From positions 27,360,349 through 27,424,348 of the forward strand of contig CM068586.1 in the NCBI GenBank assembly GCA_035048485.1: 64,000 bases of DNA. The letters run 5' to 3'. This document shows, in pieces, positions 1-26,399 of the stretch (position 1 is its first letter; every line of letters starts with the position of its first letter). The notes under the pieces were generated by a model. It was not told where the DNA came from. It ran no database searches and saw nothing but the letters and a program-made list of their open reading frames with translations. The position numbers and the translations under genes were made by a program. This DNA is from Pteria penguin. Taxonomy: Eukaryota; Mollusca; Bivalvia; Pterioida; Pteriidae.

Positions 1-294
1 TGAAAACGAACTGGGAACCACTAGTTGAAGTCCAAATTAAAATTTATACGTAAGAGGTATGTATATTAAGTATAATGTCGAAATGATAAGCCATGACCAC
101 TTTCTGTTACTGTCTCGATGAAATCATCAACTGTCTTCTTTGATGAAGGTGTCTTTACTGCACATTCTGTTATAATTTCTTACACAAGTAAAAAACGAAG
201 AACTACCGAAGTGTAACATAAAATGGAATCACATTAAACTTTACATCAAATGATCTGTCCTCGTGAAGTGAGATTGTCCTAAGACGTCACTTAC

Positions 295-550
295 TGTGTT
301 GTTGTGCGCCAGTGATGACAATTTCTGACACTGATTTTCTTCGCGGCATAGTATTTTCTGATTTCTGGTGGATATAATCATATAAAAGCGTGCTTTCGCT
401 CCCTCGACGCTTCTTGTTGAACGTTGTTGGTATTTTCGTTTCCACTTCCTCTTCTATCAGGAATTCTTTTATAATCTTTCCATACTCATCACCAAACGAT
501 TTGGGCAAGACAATAGCCATGATAAAGCGCTCAGAGAATATTAGGATTTG
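295..550 (-). CDS. Possible coding exon of an unknown gene (partial)
   Basis: An open frame on the minus strand is bounded by plausible splice signals. A pyrimidine-rich acceptor (TTTCTCCCAG) ends at 551, and a strong donor (ACA then GTAAGT) begins at 294. Inside lie 85 codons plus one base. The frame is open from the acceptor, so this may be an internal exon, or a first coding exon starting at the ATG at 520. The product from that ATG (about 75 residues to the donor) is lysine/glutamate rich with a basic stretch (NKKRRGSES) and a motif PRRKSVSEIV. I do not recognise the family. Any next exon would lie beyond the left edge of the window. Chance ORFs of this length are common, so the call rests on the two splice sites and protein-like composition. 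Confidence 0.4.
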
Positions 551-1683
551 CTGGGAGAAATTTTTGTTTATGCCTTATGCGTCGATGGAGTAAGTATATA
601 GATACGAGAGTGGGCTCGGTACGTTAGAAGTGTTAATTAATTTTATCACATTGGGAAGGTATTGAATATGGTATTTATTTACTGTTTACGGAAGATATCA
701 CAAGACACCTACAGTATTAAGAGCCAGTTCGTTGTGTCTTGTGTTATTTATTTGTATTTTTTTTTTGTTATTTGTAAATAAAATGTGGTGGAAGAGTAAT
801 TGACGTACGGATTACACCATTTGTTGTTTGTTTATTGTTGCACACTATCATTAATATTCAGTTTTATGACAATTAGTATATACCCCAGATATTGTCATCA
901 TTGCAGTGATGGTGTTTGTGTAGAGCGAATATTTTGGACATTGGTGATTTCAGGTATATAACCGTGGTATAATTTGCATGCTTCTTTCAGGCATGTGGTA
1001 TAATCTGTGGTATAATTGTGGTATAATTCCCAGGAGTTCTTAAATGTCCTACGTAGTACCGGGGTACTTTGTTGTAAGGGAACTCACAGATATTGTCATT
1101 GCTTTTATATTTTGATTAAGTAGGTTTTATATTTTAATTAAGAAGTTATATGATATGTATGATTTAAGTTTCTGGGCATTGTATTAGAATATTGTGTATA
1201 AACAACATGTCAAACACACAAGTCATATCTACAACCACGTTTTTATTGTAAGTTGATAATTCCAAAACATGATGTTGAATCTAATTAAAAATTCAGATTA
1301 AAATTTAGCTTACAGGATATTTACGTAAAATGCAAAGTAACCATATATTTTGGTCCCTAATAAATTAATCGTGCGATGAACGAGCACAATCAGTTTATAT
1401 ATTACCTCATTGTCTTTGTTTTAATTTTATATTATGAACAATATATACTAGATTGTTACATCGAAAGTACTTGTACAACACAGTAGATATTGTTATCCGT
1501 GAAATACGAGTGTGATATAGTTCCATCTCTTTGATATCCAAACAATTTCTACTTTTTCATCTTTTTTCTCCACACTTGTCATATTACCATGTATATAAAT
1601 GGTTTGATCATTTAACATCAGTACATACCACATATATCATGATTTACTAAATACATTGTATAGCATAAAAGACTTTTCTTACA
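551..1683. other. Non-coding, nothing recognised
   Basis: AT-rich sequence with no convincing exon. A small cluster of the words GTGGTATAAT occurs near 960-1030. The last ~230 bases are probably 3' untranslated sequence of the minus-strand CUB-like gene. Confidence 0.4.
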
Positions 1684-1689
1684 TTTATT
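1684..1689 (-). terminator. Candidate polyadenylation signal of the CUB-like membrane protein gene
   Basis: AATAAA on the minus strand, about 230 bases past the stop codon at 1922-1920. It is a plausible end of the last exon. No transcript evidence is available. Confidence 0.4.
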
Positions 1690-1919
1690 CAAAATATGAA
1701 ATGAAACAATTCAGTTCGCTTAATTTAACGTTGCGCCATTCAGTATGGCTAAGGTCTTTCAACCGTTATCAAAAATTCCACAGCAGTCTTTGACATCCAA
1801 ATTCTCCTTATGTCTACCAGCCATACTATCAAGGACCCTTCTCTTTGCATTAGTTATCATTATATTTTAATGTGAAGAAATTATCATCAGTCTGATAAGG
1901 ATATATGGCTGTTGTGTCC

Positions 1920-16994
<15,075 letters not shown>

Positions 16995-17101
16995 GTTTCT
17001 AGTCTGTTACACCAGTCAATTGGGTAAATAGTCTGAACAAGTTAATCATATTGGTCATATCCAGACATGCTATAAAAGTTGGTTAATGCCGTTATAAACG
17101 T

Positions 17102-17110
17102 CTTTATATA
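17102..17110 (-). promoter_or_regulatory. Candidate TATA box for the CUB-like gene
   Basis: TATATAAAG on the minus strand, about 108 bases upstream of the start codon. The spacing suits a short leader. TATA-like words are frequent in AT-rich DNA, so this is weak. Confidence 0.3.
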
Positions 17111-17114
17111 GATA

Positions 17115-18070
17115 CAGTGAATAAAGCTCACACTGAGTAATCTACCACATCTATCATACAAAATCACATTCAGTCACAGATGTTGTATATGGAAACCTAT
17201 CGGGACTACAAGTCCGTCAGATCCATTTGACACTTAATCAAAGGATGATGTGCAAACGGCGTTCATAATATGAGTGCATAACCCCATGGATATGAGCCCT
17301 TGTTTGAGTAACCCCTTATACATGACTTATTTATACATATTGTTTATCACGTTCTTTTCAATAATATTAAAGTATTATGCTATTCTTCTTCCAATATTTT
17401 GAATTTAAGCATAATTTTGTTTGCGCGGATGAATTTTCAAGTGAATTAGAAGTTTTTAAAGATAATATATATTCATGTATTCATTTTGTGTTTTTATGCA
17501 AATTCTTACATGTGTTTTCGTGACAAATGAATAAATGAAGTCCATCTATATATCCTATGATAAAGACACGAAAATAAAATGAAATGTAGTTGTTACATAT
17601 AAATATATAAAGGAAAGAAACTATATACCATACAGTAATTACACTAATAACGCATAAATGATATGCAAAACTGGTGGTTTATATATAGTTTTAATCATTG
17701 ATTAACTTAAGACAATGTGGGTTATATACTTTCTTACAATGTTGTCGATCTAGTTATTTGTCTTGTAGGTAAGATGTAACTAATCTACTTGGTGACAGCT
17801 GTGAGAACTGAATCTGTACAAAGAAAGATATAAATCAATTACGGCTAATATTCACATAAAATCTGAGTAGTTATATTATGTTGATATGCTATGACCATGT
17901 AAGGGTCGTATGAAGGCTAATCCGATCGTAAGTTGTTATGTTCACTTTTATTGGTTGGAAATGTGTGGATGTTGAAGTGGGTTAGGCTGATGATAAAGGA
18001 GGCCTATCGAAACGAGTAAACAGGCACTCGAAAGTGTTGATGTATTTGAGTAATCGCCATTACTAATTAG
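17115..18070. other. Intergenic, nothing recognised
   Basis: AT-rich DNA upstream of the CUB-like gene. No exon, repeat array or RNA gene is evident. Confidence 0.35.
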
Positions 18071-18080
18071 TGGCTAACCA

Positions 18081-18143
18081 AATAATAATAATGATAATAA
18101 TAATAATAATAAATAATAATAAATAAATAAATAATAATAATGA
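18081..18143. repeat. (AAT)n microsatellite, imperfect
   Basis: AATAATAATGATAATAATAA-type sequence with AAAT variants. Confidence 0.9.
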
Positions 18144-18909
18144 TAACAGAATGCATGGAGAATAGCACTAGTTCCGGGAATCACACGGAATGACCTTGAC
18201 ATCGCTCCAATCCCGATCTGAATCTTGCTCTTGCAATCTCTTAAACATGTATGGGTCAAAACATAATAATTCCTTCCCACAGGGTCTTATTCATGATTTT
18301 ACAGCAGAATCAATCTTTACTGATAGATGAATTAAATCATATAAATATCCAATCAGAGTCCTTGATACAATGAAACAGTAGTCCCTTTCAGAAGATCAAC
18401 CGATCACATTTCTCGTTAAATACAAGAATTTCAATCATTACACACTGAAGTGCAATTCTGTCTCTTATAATTGTGGAGGAGATTTCACAGTTTTACTGTT
18501 GGCTTATTTAATTGTAATCTTCTATGAAGGAGATGTTCATTTAGACTAACTACGGACAAACAAACCCACTTGAAAGTAAGATTTCATTATAAATGAAACG
18601 TGGCTTGGAAATGACCTACTGACAATTTATTTTCATACAGGCAACGATGTAGAAGGAAAACGCTCTCAAGTTGAAAGATAAGGCCAGTACTTTTTTAATC
18701 TTAATGTGTGGAGATTAGGTCATTCAGGTGATCATCCCGAGTCGGTTTACTGACTTAAAACCGAGATTACGTCATGGCGGTCTCCAATGGCCGGACATAA
18801 AATACAGACCTTCTTAACGCTGGACATGATTGATGTTCCTTTTGTCGAATATAGACTCGTGTTCGTCTGTAGACTAAAATTGAGATGCGAGACTAAAAAC
18901 ATTACATTG

Positions 18910-19183
18910 ATTGACTGATTATTGTTTTGCGACACCCCACGATTATTTCACGTATGTGATGAGGGTATCTGCCTGATGCATTGCACTGAAAATTCTTTTG
19001 CAATGAATCCACCAGAGGCAATGAGGGATCATTTGCGTGCCACGCCTACCGTGACACGGGGCCTCGGTTTTTACTGTCTCGTCCGAAAGACAGGACACCG
19101 TTGTGCCAACGGCTGGAGTCGACCCCGAGGCATTTCGGTCAGGAGCCTAATACTTTATGCATTGAGCTACACCAACCTCTAAT
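18910..19183 (-). mobile_element. tRNA-derived SINE, minus orientation
   Basis: Same family as the copy at 11.1 kb: tail ATTGATTGACTGATTATTGT on the plus strand, middle CCAGAGGCAATGAGGGATC, and a diverged tRNA-like head ending near 19182. An 11-bp target duplication ACATTACATTG lies at 18899-18909 and 19184-19194. The B-box region is diverged, which suggests an older copy. Confidence 0.9.
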
Positions 19184-19199
19184 ACATTACATTGCGATT

Positions 19200-19545
19200 T
19201 CCTAACATAATTATTTTGCTGTATTTACTGTATTGTCCTGTTGTAATATATGGCAGATAATATTCAGTGTTCCCATACATGTGTTACCATCGTACATGTA
19301 CATGAATATGTTAAACGCTAACCAGAAATTGCTACAATGCATCCACAATGTTTCTACACCTGTGTAAAGGTCGGTTGCCAGCACAAAATGACGTTATAAT
19401 GTTGATACATCAAAAGTTAAAAGAATTTATTATTTTCTTATCTGTAACTCTCTTAATGCAGAAAGACTAAAGACGACCTAAGATTATTCAATATAAATGA
19501 TGTGACAAAAACGTTTATTGGGGAAAAGACCGCTATTGTCTGGGT
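19200..19545. other. Intergenic, nothing recognised
   Basis: No coding or repeated structure seen between the SINE and the 25-bp minisatellite. Confidence 0.3.
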
Positions 19546-19549
19546 GGAA

Positions 19550-19850
19550 TGGAGGTAGACGCAGCTTCTGGACTATTGGGTAGACGCTGCTGGTGGGTAG
19601 ATGCTGCTGGTGGACTATTGGGTAGACGCTGCTGGTGGACTATTGGGTAGACAATGCTGGTGGAGTATTGGGTAGACGTTGCTGGTGGACTATTGAGTAG
19701 ACGCTGCTGGTGGACTATTGGGTAGACGCTGCTGGTGGACTTTTGGGTAGACGCTGCTGGTGGACTATTGGGTAGACGCCGCTGCTGGTGGACTATTGGG
19801 TAGACGCTGCTGGTGGACTATTGGGTAGACGCTGCTGGTGGACTTTTACA
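19550..19850 (+). repeat. 25-bp minisatellite, about 12 copies
   Basis: Consensus GGGTAGACGCTGCTGGTGGA plus CTATT, with copies that drop or add 3-10 bp. Non-coding. Confidence 0.93.
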
Positions 19851-19879
19851 TCTCGATGGTACTCCAAGTCCAGTGCTCA

Positions 19880-21215
19880 GGGCCCAAATGTACTAAAATT
19901 CGTAAATCCTAAGAGTACTCATAAGTTACTCGTAGCCTAAAGTTACGAGTGACGTCATATGTACGAAATGACGTTGATGTAACTTACGAGTGATTCTACT
20001 CGTAAATCCACGAGTGCTATAGTAGTCATTCTTTTTTTTTAAATAATGGCGTATGAGTACAGTAGTGATCTTGTGATACATGTACGTACTTTTCCGTAAT
20101 GACAGACTGCTCTTTTTACTTCCTCTCTGCTGTCGATGTGCTCGAAAATTGCTGATAATCATTTAGTTTATTTTTGATGTTATGAATAAGAATTTCAACC
20201 TCCTAGATTACACATACACGTAACACGCAAAAAAATCAAATAGCCTACTCGAAAATGTAATATGCAGATCTAATTTGATATTTATTATTTTTTTTAATTT
20301 TATTTTTATATTTCTAAGTGGGGCGGGGCTTGAGGAGGCTGTCTTGTACATTATTATACTAGATTGACAGAAAGGAGAGGGAGGATTCTCTTTTTTCTAT
20401 TTCGTCGTAATTCGTGATTCGCTTGACTTTACAGATGTACATGTATGTGGCATATGTGCTTATCGGGATAGTTTAATCACTTTCTTTTGTTGACGTATTT
20501 TGAAGTATTACATGCGATTCCATGACGTCAATACATGTTTACAAGCACATTGTGTGTAGATGCACAGACATGAATTCATAAAGTTATACATCTTTAAGAG
20601 GTACATTTGACACTTTAATATGAAAAGTAATAGATCTATTTCGATATACATTATGCATGCATTTGTGCTGCGTAAAGTTGGTCAACTTTCTAGTCGGATT
20701 CTTATGTATGTACACTTACACAGATTTTTTGAAACACATATTTCGTTGAACTAACAATGTACGTAAGTAGACTTACACCATTGCCCGGGATTGGCATACG
20801 AATACGGAGTATCGCAACTACTAATAATAAAATCCGTCATGATTTGCATTTAGTCACCTACCAAATCCATTGTTCTCGATATGGGCACTTTTACGTGGGC
20901 AACTTACGTTTCAACTATATGACGCCATAACAATCACAAAGTGCGCCGCGTGTATGTTGACGTTATTGTAGTTGCGATATTCCGTATTAGTAAACTCATG
21001 GTGATAAAACGGGCTCCTGAAATGTCTGAAACGTCAGTAGTTACTATGGAGTGTATGTACAACGCATGCGTAAGAATATTCATAAAGTTAAGACTTCGTA
21101 ACTTGACCAAATGTTTAGAAATTGTTTTGAACATATGTTTTACGAGTTCGTAACATTTTTCGTAAGTTACTCGTAAACTCTACGCGTGCTCGTAAATTTA
21201 CGAATCTTTGCACAT
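19880..21215. mobile_element. ~1.3 kb inverted-repeat element, non-autonomous
   Basis: The left end (CCCAAATGTACTAAAATTCG then TAAATC) is mirrored at 21145-21215 (CGTAAATTTACGAATCTTTG). Both ends are dense in CGTAA/TTACG words such as AAGTTACTCGTA. No transposase is present. The frame 20941-21153 has no recognisable motif. The ends resemble those of PIF/Harbinger-like elements only loosely. Confidence 0.5.
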
Positions 21216-21316
21216 GTCACCAGTACCTCTGTACATGTCACCAGTACCTTTGTACATGTCACCAGTACCTCTATACATGTCACCAGTACCTCTTTACATG
21301 TCACCAGTACCTCTGT
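21211..21316 (+). repeat. 21-bp minisatellite, 5 copies
   Basis: Unit GTACATGTCACCAGTACCTC plus T. It begins at the edge of the preceding inverted-repeat element. Confidence 0.93.
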
Positions 21317-21457
21317 ACTGACCCGAAATTTATTCCTTAAAGTAACTAAACTTTGTTAACAGTAGAATATAAATCTGTTTGTAAAGATTGCAAAATATTT
21401 TAAAATTAAAGAGTATTTCTCTCATGTATAGCTCTGTCCTTAGAAAGGTTCTTTGAC

Positions 21458-21962
21458 TCTTACTGTCATGTCATTTAGGATCTTACTGTCATGTCACTTT
21501 GGCTCTTACTGTCAAGTCATTTTGGCGCTCTTACTGTCATGTCATATTGGCTCTTACTGTCATGTCACTCTGGTCCCTACTGTCATGTCACTTTGGCTCT
21601 TACTGTCATGTCACTTTGGCTCTTACTGTGATGTCACTCTGGCTCTTACTGTCATGTCACTTTGGCTCTTACTGTCATGTCACTTTGGCTCTTACTGTCA
21701 TGTCACTTTGACTCTTACTGTCATGTCACTTTGGCTCTTACTGTCATGTCACTCTGGCTCTTACTGTCATGTCACTCTGGCTCTTACTGTCATGTCACTT
21801 TGGCTCTTACTGTCATGTCACTCTTGCTCTTACTGTCATGTCACTTTGGCTCTTACTGTCATGCCATTTTGGCGCTCTTACTGTCATGTCACTTTGGCTC
21901 TGTCATGTCACTTTTGCTCTTACTGTCATGTCACTTTGGCTCTAACTGTCATGTCATTTTGG
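21458..21962 (+). repeat. 23-bp minisatellite, about 22 copies
   Basis: Unit TCTTACTGTCATGTCACTTT plus GGC. Because 23 is not a multiple of three, three overlapping frames stay open by turns. These LTVMSLW-type frames are not genes. Confidence 0.95.
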
Positions 21963-21964
21963 TA

Positions 21965-22638
21965 ATTAGTATCATGGTTTAAGCATTGGGCATCTTAGAA
22001 GAGACGTAACTTGTGGAAATGCGCATGTGGTGGATGAAATGAATACGCATATACGTTCTGAAATTTATTATATCCTTAACAATCGAGGGCATACGACAGC
22101 AGGTCAAATTGACATTATCAAGGGCACACAGCACAAGGTCAAACTATCAATATCGATGCACGATTTATGCATGAATATGCATAAAATGACTTGGGGGCGA
22201 CCAAAATAAAGTGACACATATGTGTATTAAGACAGCGAGCAGGTCGTTTTATAAAAGAGGTGACAAATATATAGATTATACAAAGTTTTTAGTCTACAGA
22301 TCGAAGCGAGACTAAATTTTAATCCTGTACATCCCTATTATTCAATAGTAGACTGTTCTGTTTTGGTTTTTGGAAAGACCCAGTGAGTGCCACTTTATTA
22401 TGATCGCATTCTATTGACATTCCTTTGTCTTGATGATATAATGATTTAAGTAACTCTTAAAAAAACGAAAGAATGAACCTATTACACTCAAAATATAAAC
22501 TGCCAACACGACTAAACGACTTACAAAATTATAAAAAATAAGTTCAACCGCAGTTAAGTATTAGATGCATGACCAAGATATATATGGGCAAGTACATATC
22601 TACTGCACAAAATTGATTGCACATGGTAAGAAACTGAT
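21965..22638. other. Intergenic, nothing recognised
   Basis: Short open frames only, with no motif or splice support. Confidence 0.3.
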
Positions 22639-22641
22639 TTA

Positions 22642-23727
22642 CGAGGGCTGATTGATATGTTGTGAGCCTCGTATTGAAGTACGCAGGGATGTTCTTTTTA
22701 AATCCTACTATTCTCTGACTGGTAAGGTCGTGTATCCAAGGACTGGTCTCATTTGGTCATTTTTATATCGAAGAGGTAGCGCTCTAAAGTAAACAAGACA
22801 AGTGGCTTTTGCAAAATGGACAAAATCGGTGAAATAGCAGTGATCCAATATTTGCATAAAAAGGTTTAACTCCTAAGGATATCCATAAGGATATGGTAGC
22901 AACACTAGGGAAAGATGCCCCTTTATACGCTACTGTGGTGGATGGCGGAATTTAAGCGCGGCAGACAGAGCCTTGAGGATGACTCCCGTCCTGGAAGGCC
23001 TGTCACTGTTGCAACCCCACAAATGATCAAGAAAGTCTATGATACTGTTGACTGACAGACGAGTTATACAGAAATATATATGTATAGCCAGTACAGTTGG
23101 TAGTTCAGAGGAAAGAGTACATTCCATTCTGACAGAGGATCTTGCAATAAGAAAGCTTTCGGCCCGTTAGGGTACCAAGACTTCTGACAGTTGATCAGAA
23201 GCACCCAGGCGCACGTTATCGCGTTCTAATCTTAACTTTTTTTAAAGGAAGATCCTGATCCAAACAATCAATGGCACATATTATACTTCACTTCTGACGC
23301 AGTTAGGGAAATATTAAACTTAAATGCCGCGGAAAGCTCACTAAAGGTGTGTTGTTCCATCAGCACAATGCTCCTGTTCACAAGTCCGTCAATGTCATAG
23401 CTGCCATTCACGATTGTGGCTTTAAATTGATTGAGCATCCGCCTTATTCACCTGATCTCACTCCATCAGACTTTCATCTATTTCCGAAACTGAAAACAGC
23501 CATTTCCAGCACCCACTTTCAGTCCGATGATGACGTCATCATACATGCAGTGAATGACTATCTGAACAGCCAAGAAAAGGAGTTCTTTAAAAGTGGCATT
23601 GAAGCCCTTTAACACCATTGGCAAAAATGTATGGATACTGAAGGAGATTATGTTGAAAAATAATGCAATATGTCCGATAAAATTCAAATTCTTCAATATG
23701 GGCTCACAACATATCAATCAGCCCTCG
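22642..23727 (+). mobile_element. Mariner-type DNA transposon, 1,086 bp, perfect 26-bp terminal inverted repeats
   Basis: The ends are CGAGGGCTGATTGATATGTT followed by GTGAGC (22642-22667) and its exact reverse complement (23702-23727), each flanked by TA (22640-22641 and 23728-23729), the mariner target duplication. The inside encodes a frame-broken mariner transposase. The perfect ends against a decayed gene suggest recent movement by a transposase supplied elsewhere, or chance preservation of the ends. Confidence 0.95.
22816..23663 (+). pseudogene. Mariner transposase, frameshifted
   Basis: Starts MDKIGEIAVIQYLHKK, then shifts frame. Pieces match the mariner plan: a helix-turn-helix region with SRPGRPVTVATP near 22980, a CIASTVGSSEERVHSILTEDL-like block near 23085-23140, and the C-terminal HPPYSPDLTPSDFHLFPKLK (about 23435-23495) that holds the last Asp of the DD34D triad. 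The second-Asp motif usually reads HQDNAPVH but here is HQHNAPVH, so a catalytic Asp is lost. There are at least three frame breaks. The final part is open from 23349 to 23612. Confidence 0.93.
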
Positions 23728-23729
23728 TA

Positions 23730-24310
23730 CAGTTGGCTCCAATTTAGTAAGTTCATATTGCTGAAAAAATTGTTTATAAATGTATTTTATGAAACGTTTC
23801 TCCGACGATATTTTGAAGTACATAAATGTAACTAGGCATTGGGGTTACCATGTTAACATGTGTAAAATTTACAAAAAAATTATAAAAAAAAACTGACAGG
23901 TCACGAATCCACTGTCAGAATTAGAGTTTCGCAGTAAGCCGAACGGTTTTTCTGATAAGGGATTCGGCGATACCCTATTAGTTGTTGTACAACATATGCA
24001 TGATAACCCTAGTCTAGTGCATTTAAGCTCAATAACGAGTATTACTGTATAAATGTTCAAGCTGGCCTGAACGTCATAAACGAAACTTCACTGAATGATA
24101 ACGCCATGTTAAAAATTGCAGTGAAACATAAATCACCATGCACTTTTTAAATCGGTTAACCAATGAAATCACCTGTTACCAAAAGGATGCATTGGAGTCT
24201 AGTTTTCATTGTCATTCTTCACCACCGGAACAATGACATTGCCCATGAACAGAGTCAATACAACAAAATCAACTTATCTTAGTTCATTTACACTATTGCT
24301 TTTTAGTTTG
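23730..24310. other. Intergenic; 3' side of the gene at 24314
   Basis: No recognisable coding sequence. The 3' untranslated region of the minus-strand gene at 24314-25348 should lie here, but no clear AATAAA was identified close to its stop. Confidence 0.3.
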
Positions 24311-24313
24311 AAC

Positions 24314-25348
24314 TCATGCAGTTTTAATTTTGGATTTGAATACTTTAGCACATTTGAATGCAGCTAGGGACGGAGTAAGGGACACGTTCCTCGCCATTCG
24401 CACATTTGCTCTTAGCTTTGATGTAATTTTTACCAATTTATGAAATTCTTCTTTGTTCTTTTTGTTGCAAAAGTCATCGAAGGCCTTTTCTATTTCTTCA
24501 GTAGCAAGCTTAAGGCTGCGGTATTTTTTGGCCACTAAAGGTGACGATCGTTTTGTAGGTTCCGAGTTCGGTCTGTTTGAGAAGTTTATAACAGCTGGTT
24601 TATTATTGAATTCCTCTTGGTCTTTAATAAAATGTTTTATTTTATCATCGAGCGACATTTCAGTCAGCCGTGTAAATAATTTTTCATCCATATGTTGACT
24701 GTCGTCAAATCTCACTGACTTCGACGGTACTTTTAATAACCGTTTTACATCCGAAAATCTTCCGCTTCCGGATGGAGAGTTTGAAGAGAAATAAGGCGAT
24801 TTGAGATAACTTCCACGCATGCTCATGTTTGTAGAAGCCAATGTATTAACATCAGAGTGACAGGAAGTCCTACCCGACCTTCCGTCAGTACTTGCATCGT
24901 GACACTCTGACTTCTGTTGCATTATAGGATTGTATTCAGTCAGGAAGAAACTTCTTCCGTTACTGCCTATATTTCCGGTTTGATAAGTGCTTCCTGAGGA
25001 TTGAATTGTACTAGATGGAGCCGAGTTAATTCGTTTCGAAGAAACGCTTTCTGTATCTTTCAAAGAAGATACTGATGTATCCTTGCTACATTTTTTAAAA
25101 AGAATCTCAGATCTTCGCCTAAATATCGCATCTTTCTTGCGTTCCATGAGTCGTTTTTCAATCTTAATGTCTTGAAGGAATGAATCTCTTTCTTTGTCGA
25201 AGTTGCGCTTGATCGCGTCACACTTCGAAGCGAGCGCTTTGTGTTTGTTTGACAGAAGAGTGGATTTACTAGGAGAAAGCATGACTTCAACATTGATCGT
25301 GTGATCCTGCCAGGACAAGTCGTGCGTCTTAACTAGAAACAGCGTCAT
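24314..25348 (-). CDS. Uncharacterised protein, paralogue of the gene at 57018-58217
   Basis: 344 codons in one uninterrupted exon. ATG at 25348-25346, stop TGA at 24316-24314. A strong 3' splice site (T-rich tract then TTTTCAG) ends at 25364, so an intron lies in the 5' leader and the coding region starts 15 bases into this exon. The N-terminus (MTLFLVKTHDLSWQDHTINV) matches the paralogue at 16 of the first 24 residues. A charged, probably helical stretch covers about 35-85. The middle is serine-rich. A KSVRFDD block sits near 215-220, and the C-terminal block AFDDFC (289-294) then HKLVK and TPS...FK is shared. No signal peptide or membrane segment, so probably intracellular. I do not recognise the family and assign no function. 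Confidence 0.85.
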   Translation of the reverse strand: MTLFLVKTHDLSWQDHTINVEVMLSPSKSTLLSNKHKALASKCDAIKRNFDKERDSFLQDIKIEKRLMERKKDAIFRRRSEILFKKCSKDTSVSSLKDTESVSSKRINSAPSSTIQSSGSTYQTGNIGSNGRSFFLTEYNPIMQQKSECHDASTDGRSGRTSCHSDVNTLASTNMSMRGSYLKSPYFSSNSPSGSGRFSDVKRLLKVPSKSVRFDDSQHMDEKLFTRLTEMSLDDKIKHFIKDQEEFNNKPAVINFSNRPNSEPTKRSSPLVAKKYRSLKLATEEIEKAFDDFCNKKNKEEFHKLVKITSKLRANVRMARNVSLTPSLAAFKCAKVFKSKIKTA

Positions 25349-25364
25349 TGTGGACGCGTTATGC
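25349..25364 (-). promoter_or_regulatory. 3' splice site and 5' UTR part of the gene at 24314
   Basis: On the minus strand TTTCTTTTCAG ends at 25364, followed by 15 bases (CATAACGCGTCCACA) and the ATG. The paralogue at 57-58 kb has the same arrangement, which supports a conserved leader intron. Confidence 0.75.
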
Positions 25365-25379
25365 TGAAAAGAAAAAAAA

Positions 25380-26235
25380 ATATGTATAATAGTTTTATAA
25401 CCTTAAGTTTGTATATTGGCTAAAGTCACTTCATGATTATTACTTCTACAGTGTATAGTAGCGACCATAGGGAGAAAAGCATACACCATTGGCGGGTACA
25501 ATGATTGACACTCTACTCGTTCCGATCGGTATTGATTACAGTTTTAATGTAGAGTTTTTCTCATCAGGATTGTTTCACCTATCCTGAGTTAGGTCTGACC
25601 TTTAGCATTTGCATAAAAAATAGGTATGAATCCGGTGTTCAGTTCTCCTCATAGATATCCCTGTGAAAATCGGGCATTTTTCTTCTCTGCAGTTTTTGAA
25701 TTCAGGACCCTAAAACTACACTGTAATTAGCATTAATTTCATGTAATGAATTCAATACAGAAAATTGAATTATTAGAATAATAACAGTAAAAATAGATAT
25801 TACTAAATACCTACCTATAAAAGTATTATATCCAGAAATATCATATCACTAGTAAATTTCATTATTCATATATAAATGGAATAATGTATTACTTTAGAAA
25901 CATTGATCCGCTTAGACAAGAATGATTACTACACACGGTGCGAGTATAGGAACCAAGTATTGGAATTCGACCTTCAGTTTAATCATTTAAAGTAAAGATT
26001 CATTTCAGTATAATGAGTATTACCCTTGTCTGTATGATACATTGCTTTCGAAATATCTCAATCAATAAATCCACCTGCTTGATCCAGTATGGTGGCGACA
26101 CCTGCCTCGGTATGCTTATCAATAGATATTTTTTAAAACCTATAAAGCAAATCAAAGTGCAGCGGTGAGACATTTTTTACATATAAATGTCTACAGTGCC
26201 ATGAACTTCCACATTTTACTCTCTCAACCAAAGAA
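25380..26235. other. Intron or upstream region of the gene at 24314
   Basis: AT-rich with no recognised exon. The untranslated first exon of the minus-strand gene may be here or further right. Confidence 0.3.
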
Positions 26236-26237
26236 AA

Positions 26238-26315
26238 GTAAACTCCGGTGGAATTCGAACCTTAGACATTCCGATCAAGAGATGAACGTCTTCTCCATAG
26301 AGCTACGAGTGACTC
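26238..26315 (-). mobile_element. tRNA-like SINE relic
   Basis: On the minus strand a B-box-like GGTTCGAATTCC (near 26252) and an A-box-like TAGCTCTATGGAG (near 26300) are spaced as in a tRNA gene, but the stems do not pair well. It is probably an old SINE head. Confidence 0.4.
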
Positions 26316-26399
26316 GGACTCATTTCCCACTTTTATGGCGCAATAGTTATGAATGCGTCCTTAAAAGTATGTATATACCTATAAATCAGATTTTTATTT

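Noticed and set aside
19550..21962. Possible CRISPR-like arrays (21-25 bp repeats)
   Set aside because: Units are contiguous with no unique spacers, and the DNA is from an animal.
21453..21982. Long overlapping frames reading LTVMSLWLLLSCH
   Set aside because: Produced by the 23-bp tandem repeat in all three frames; no gene.
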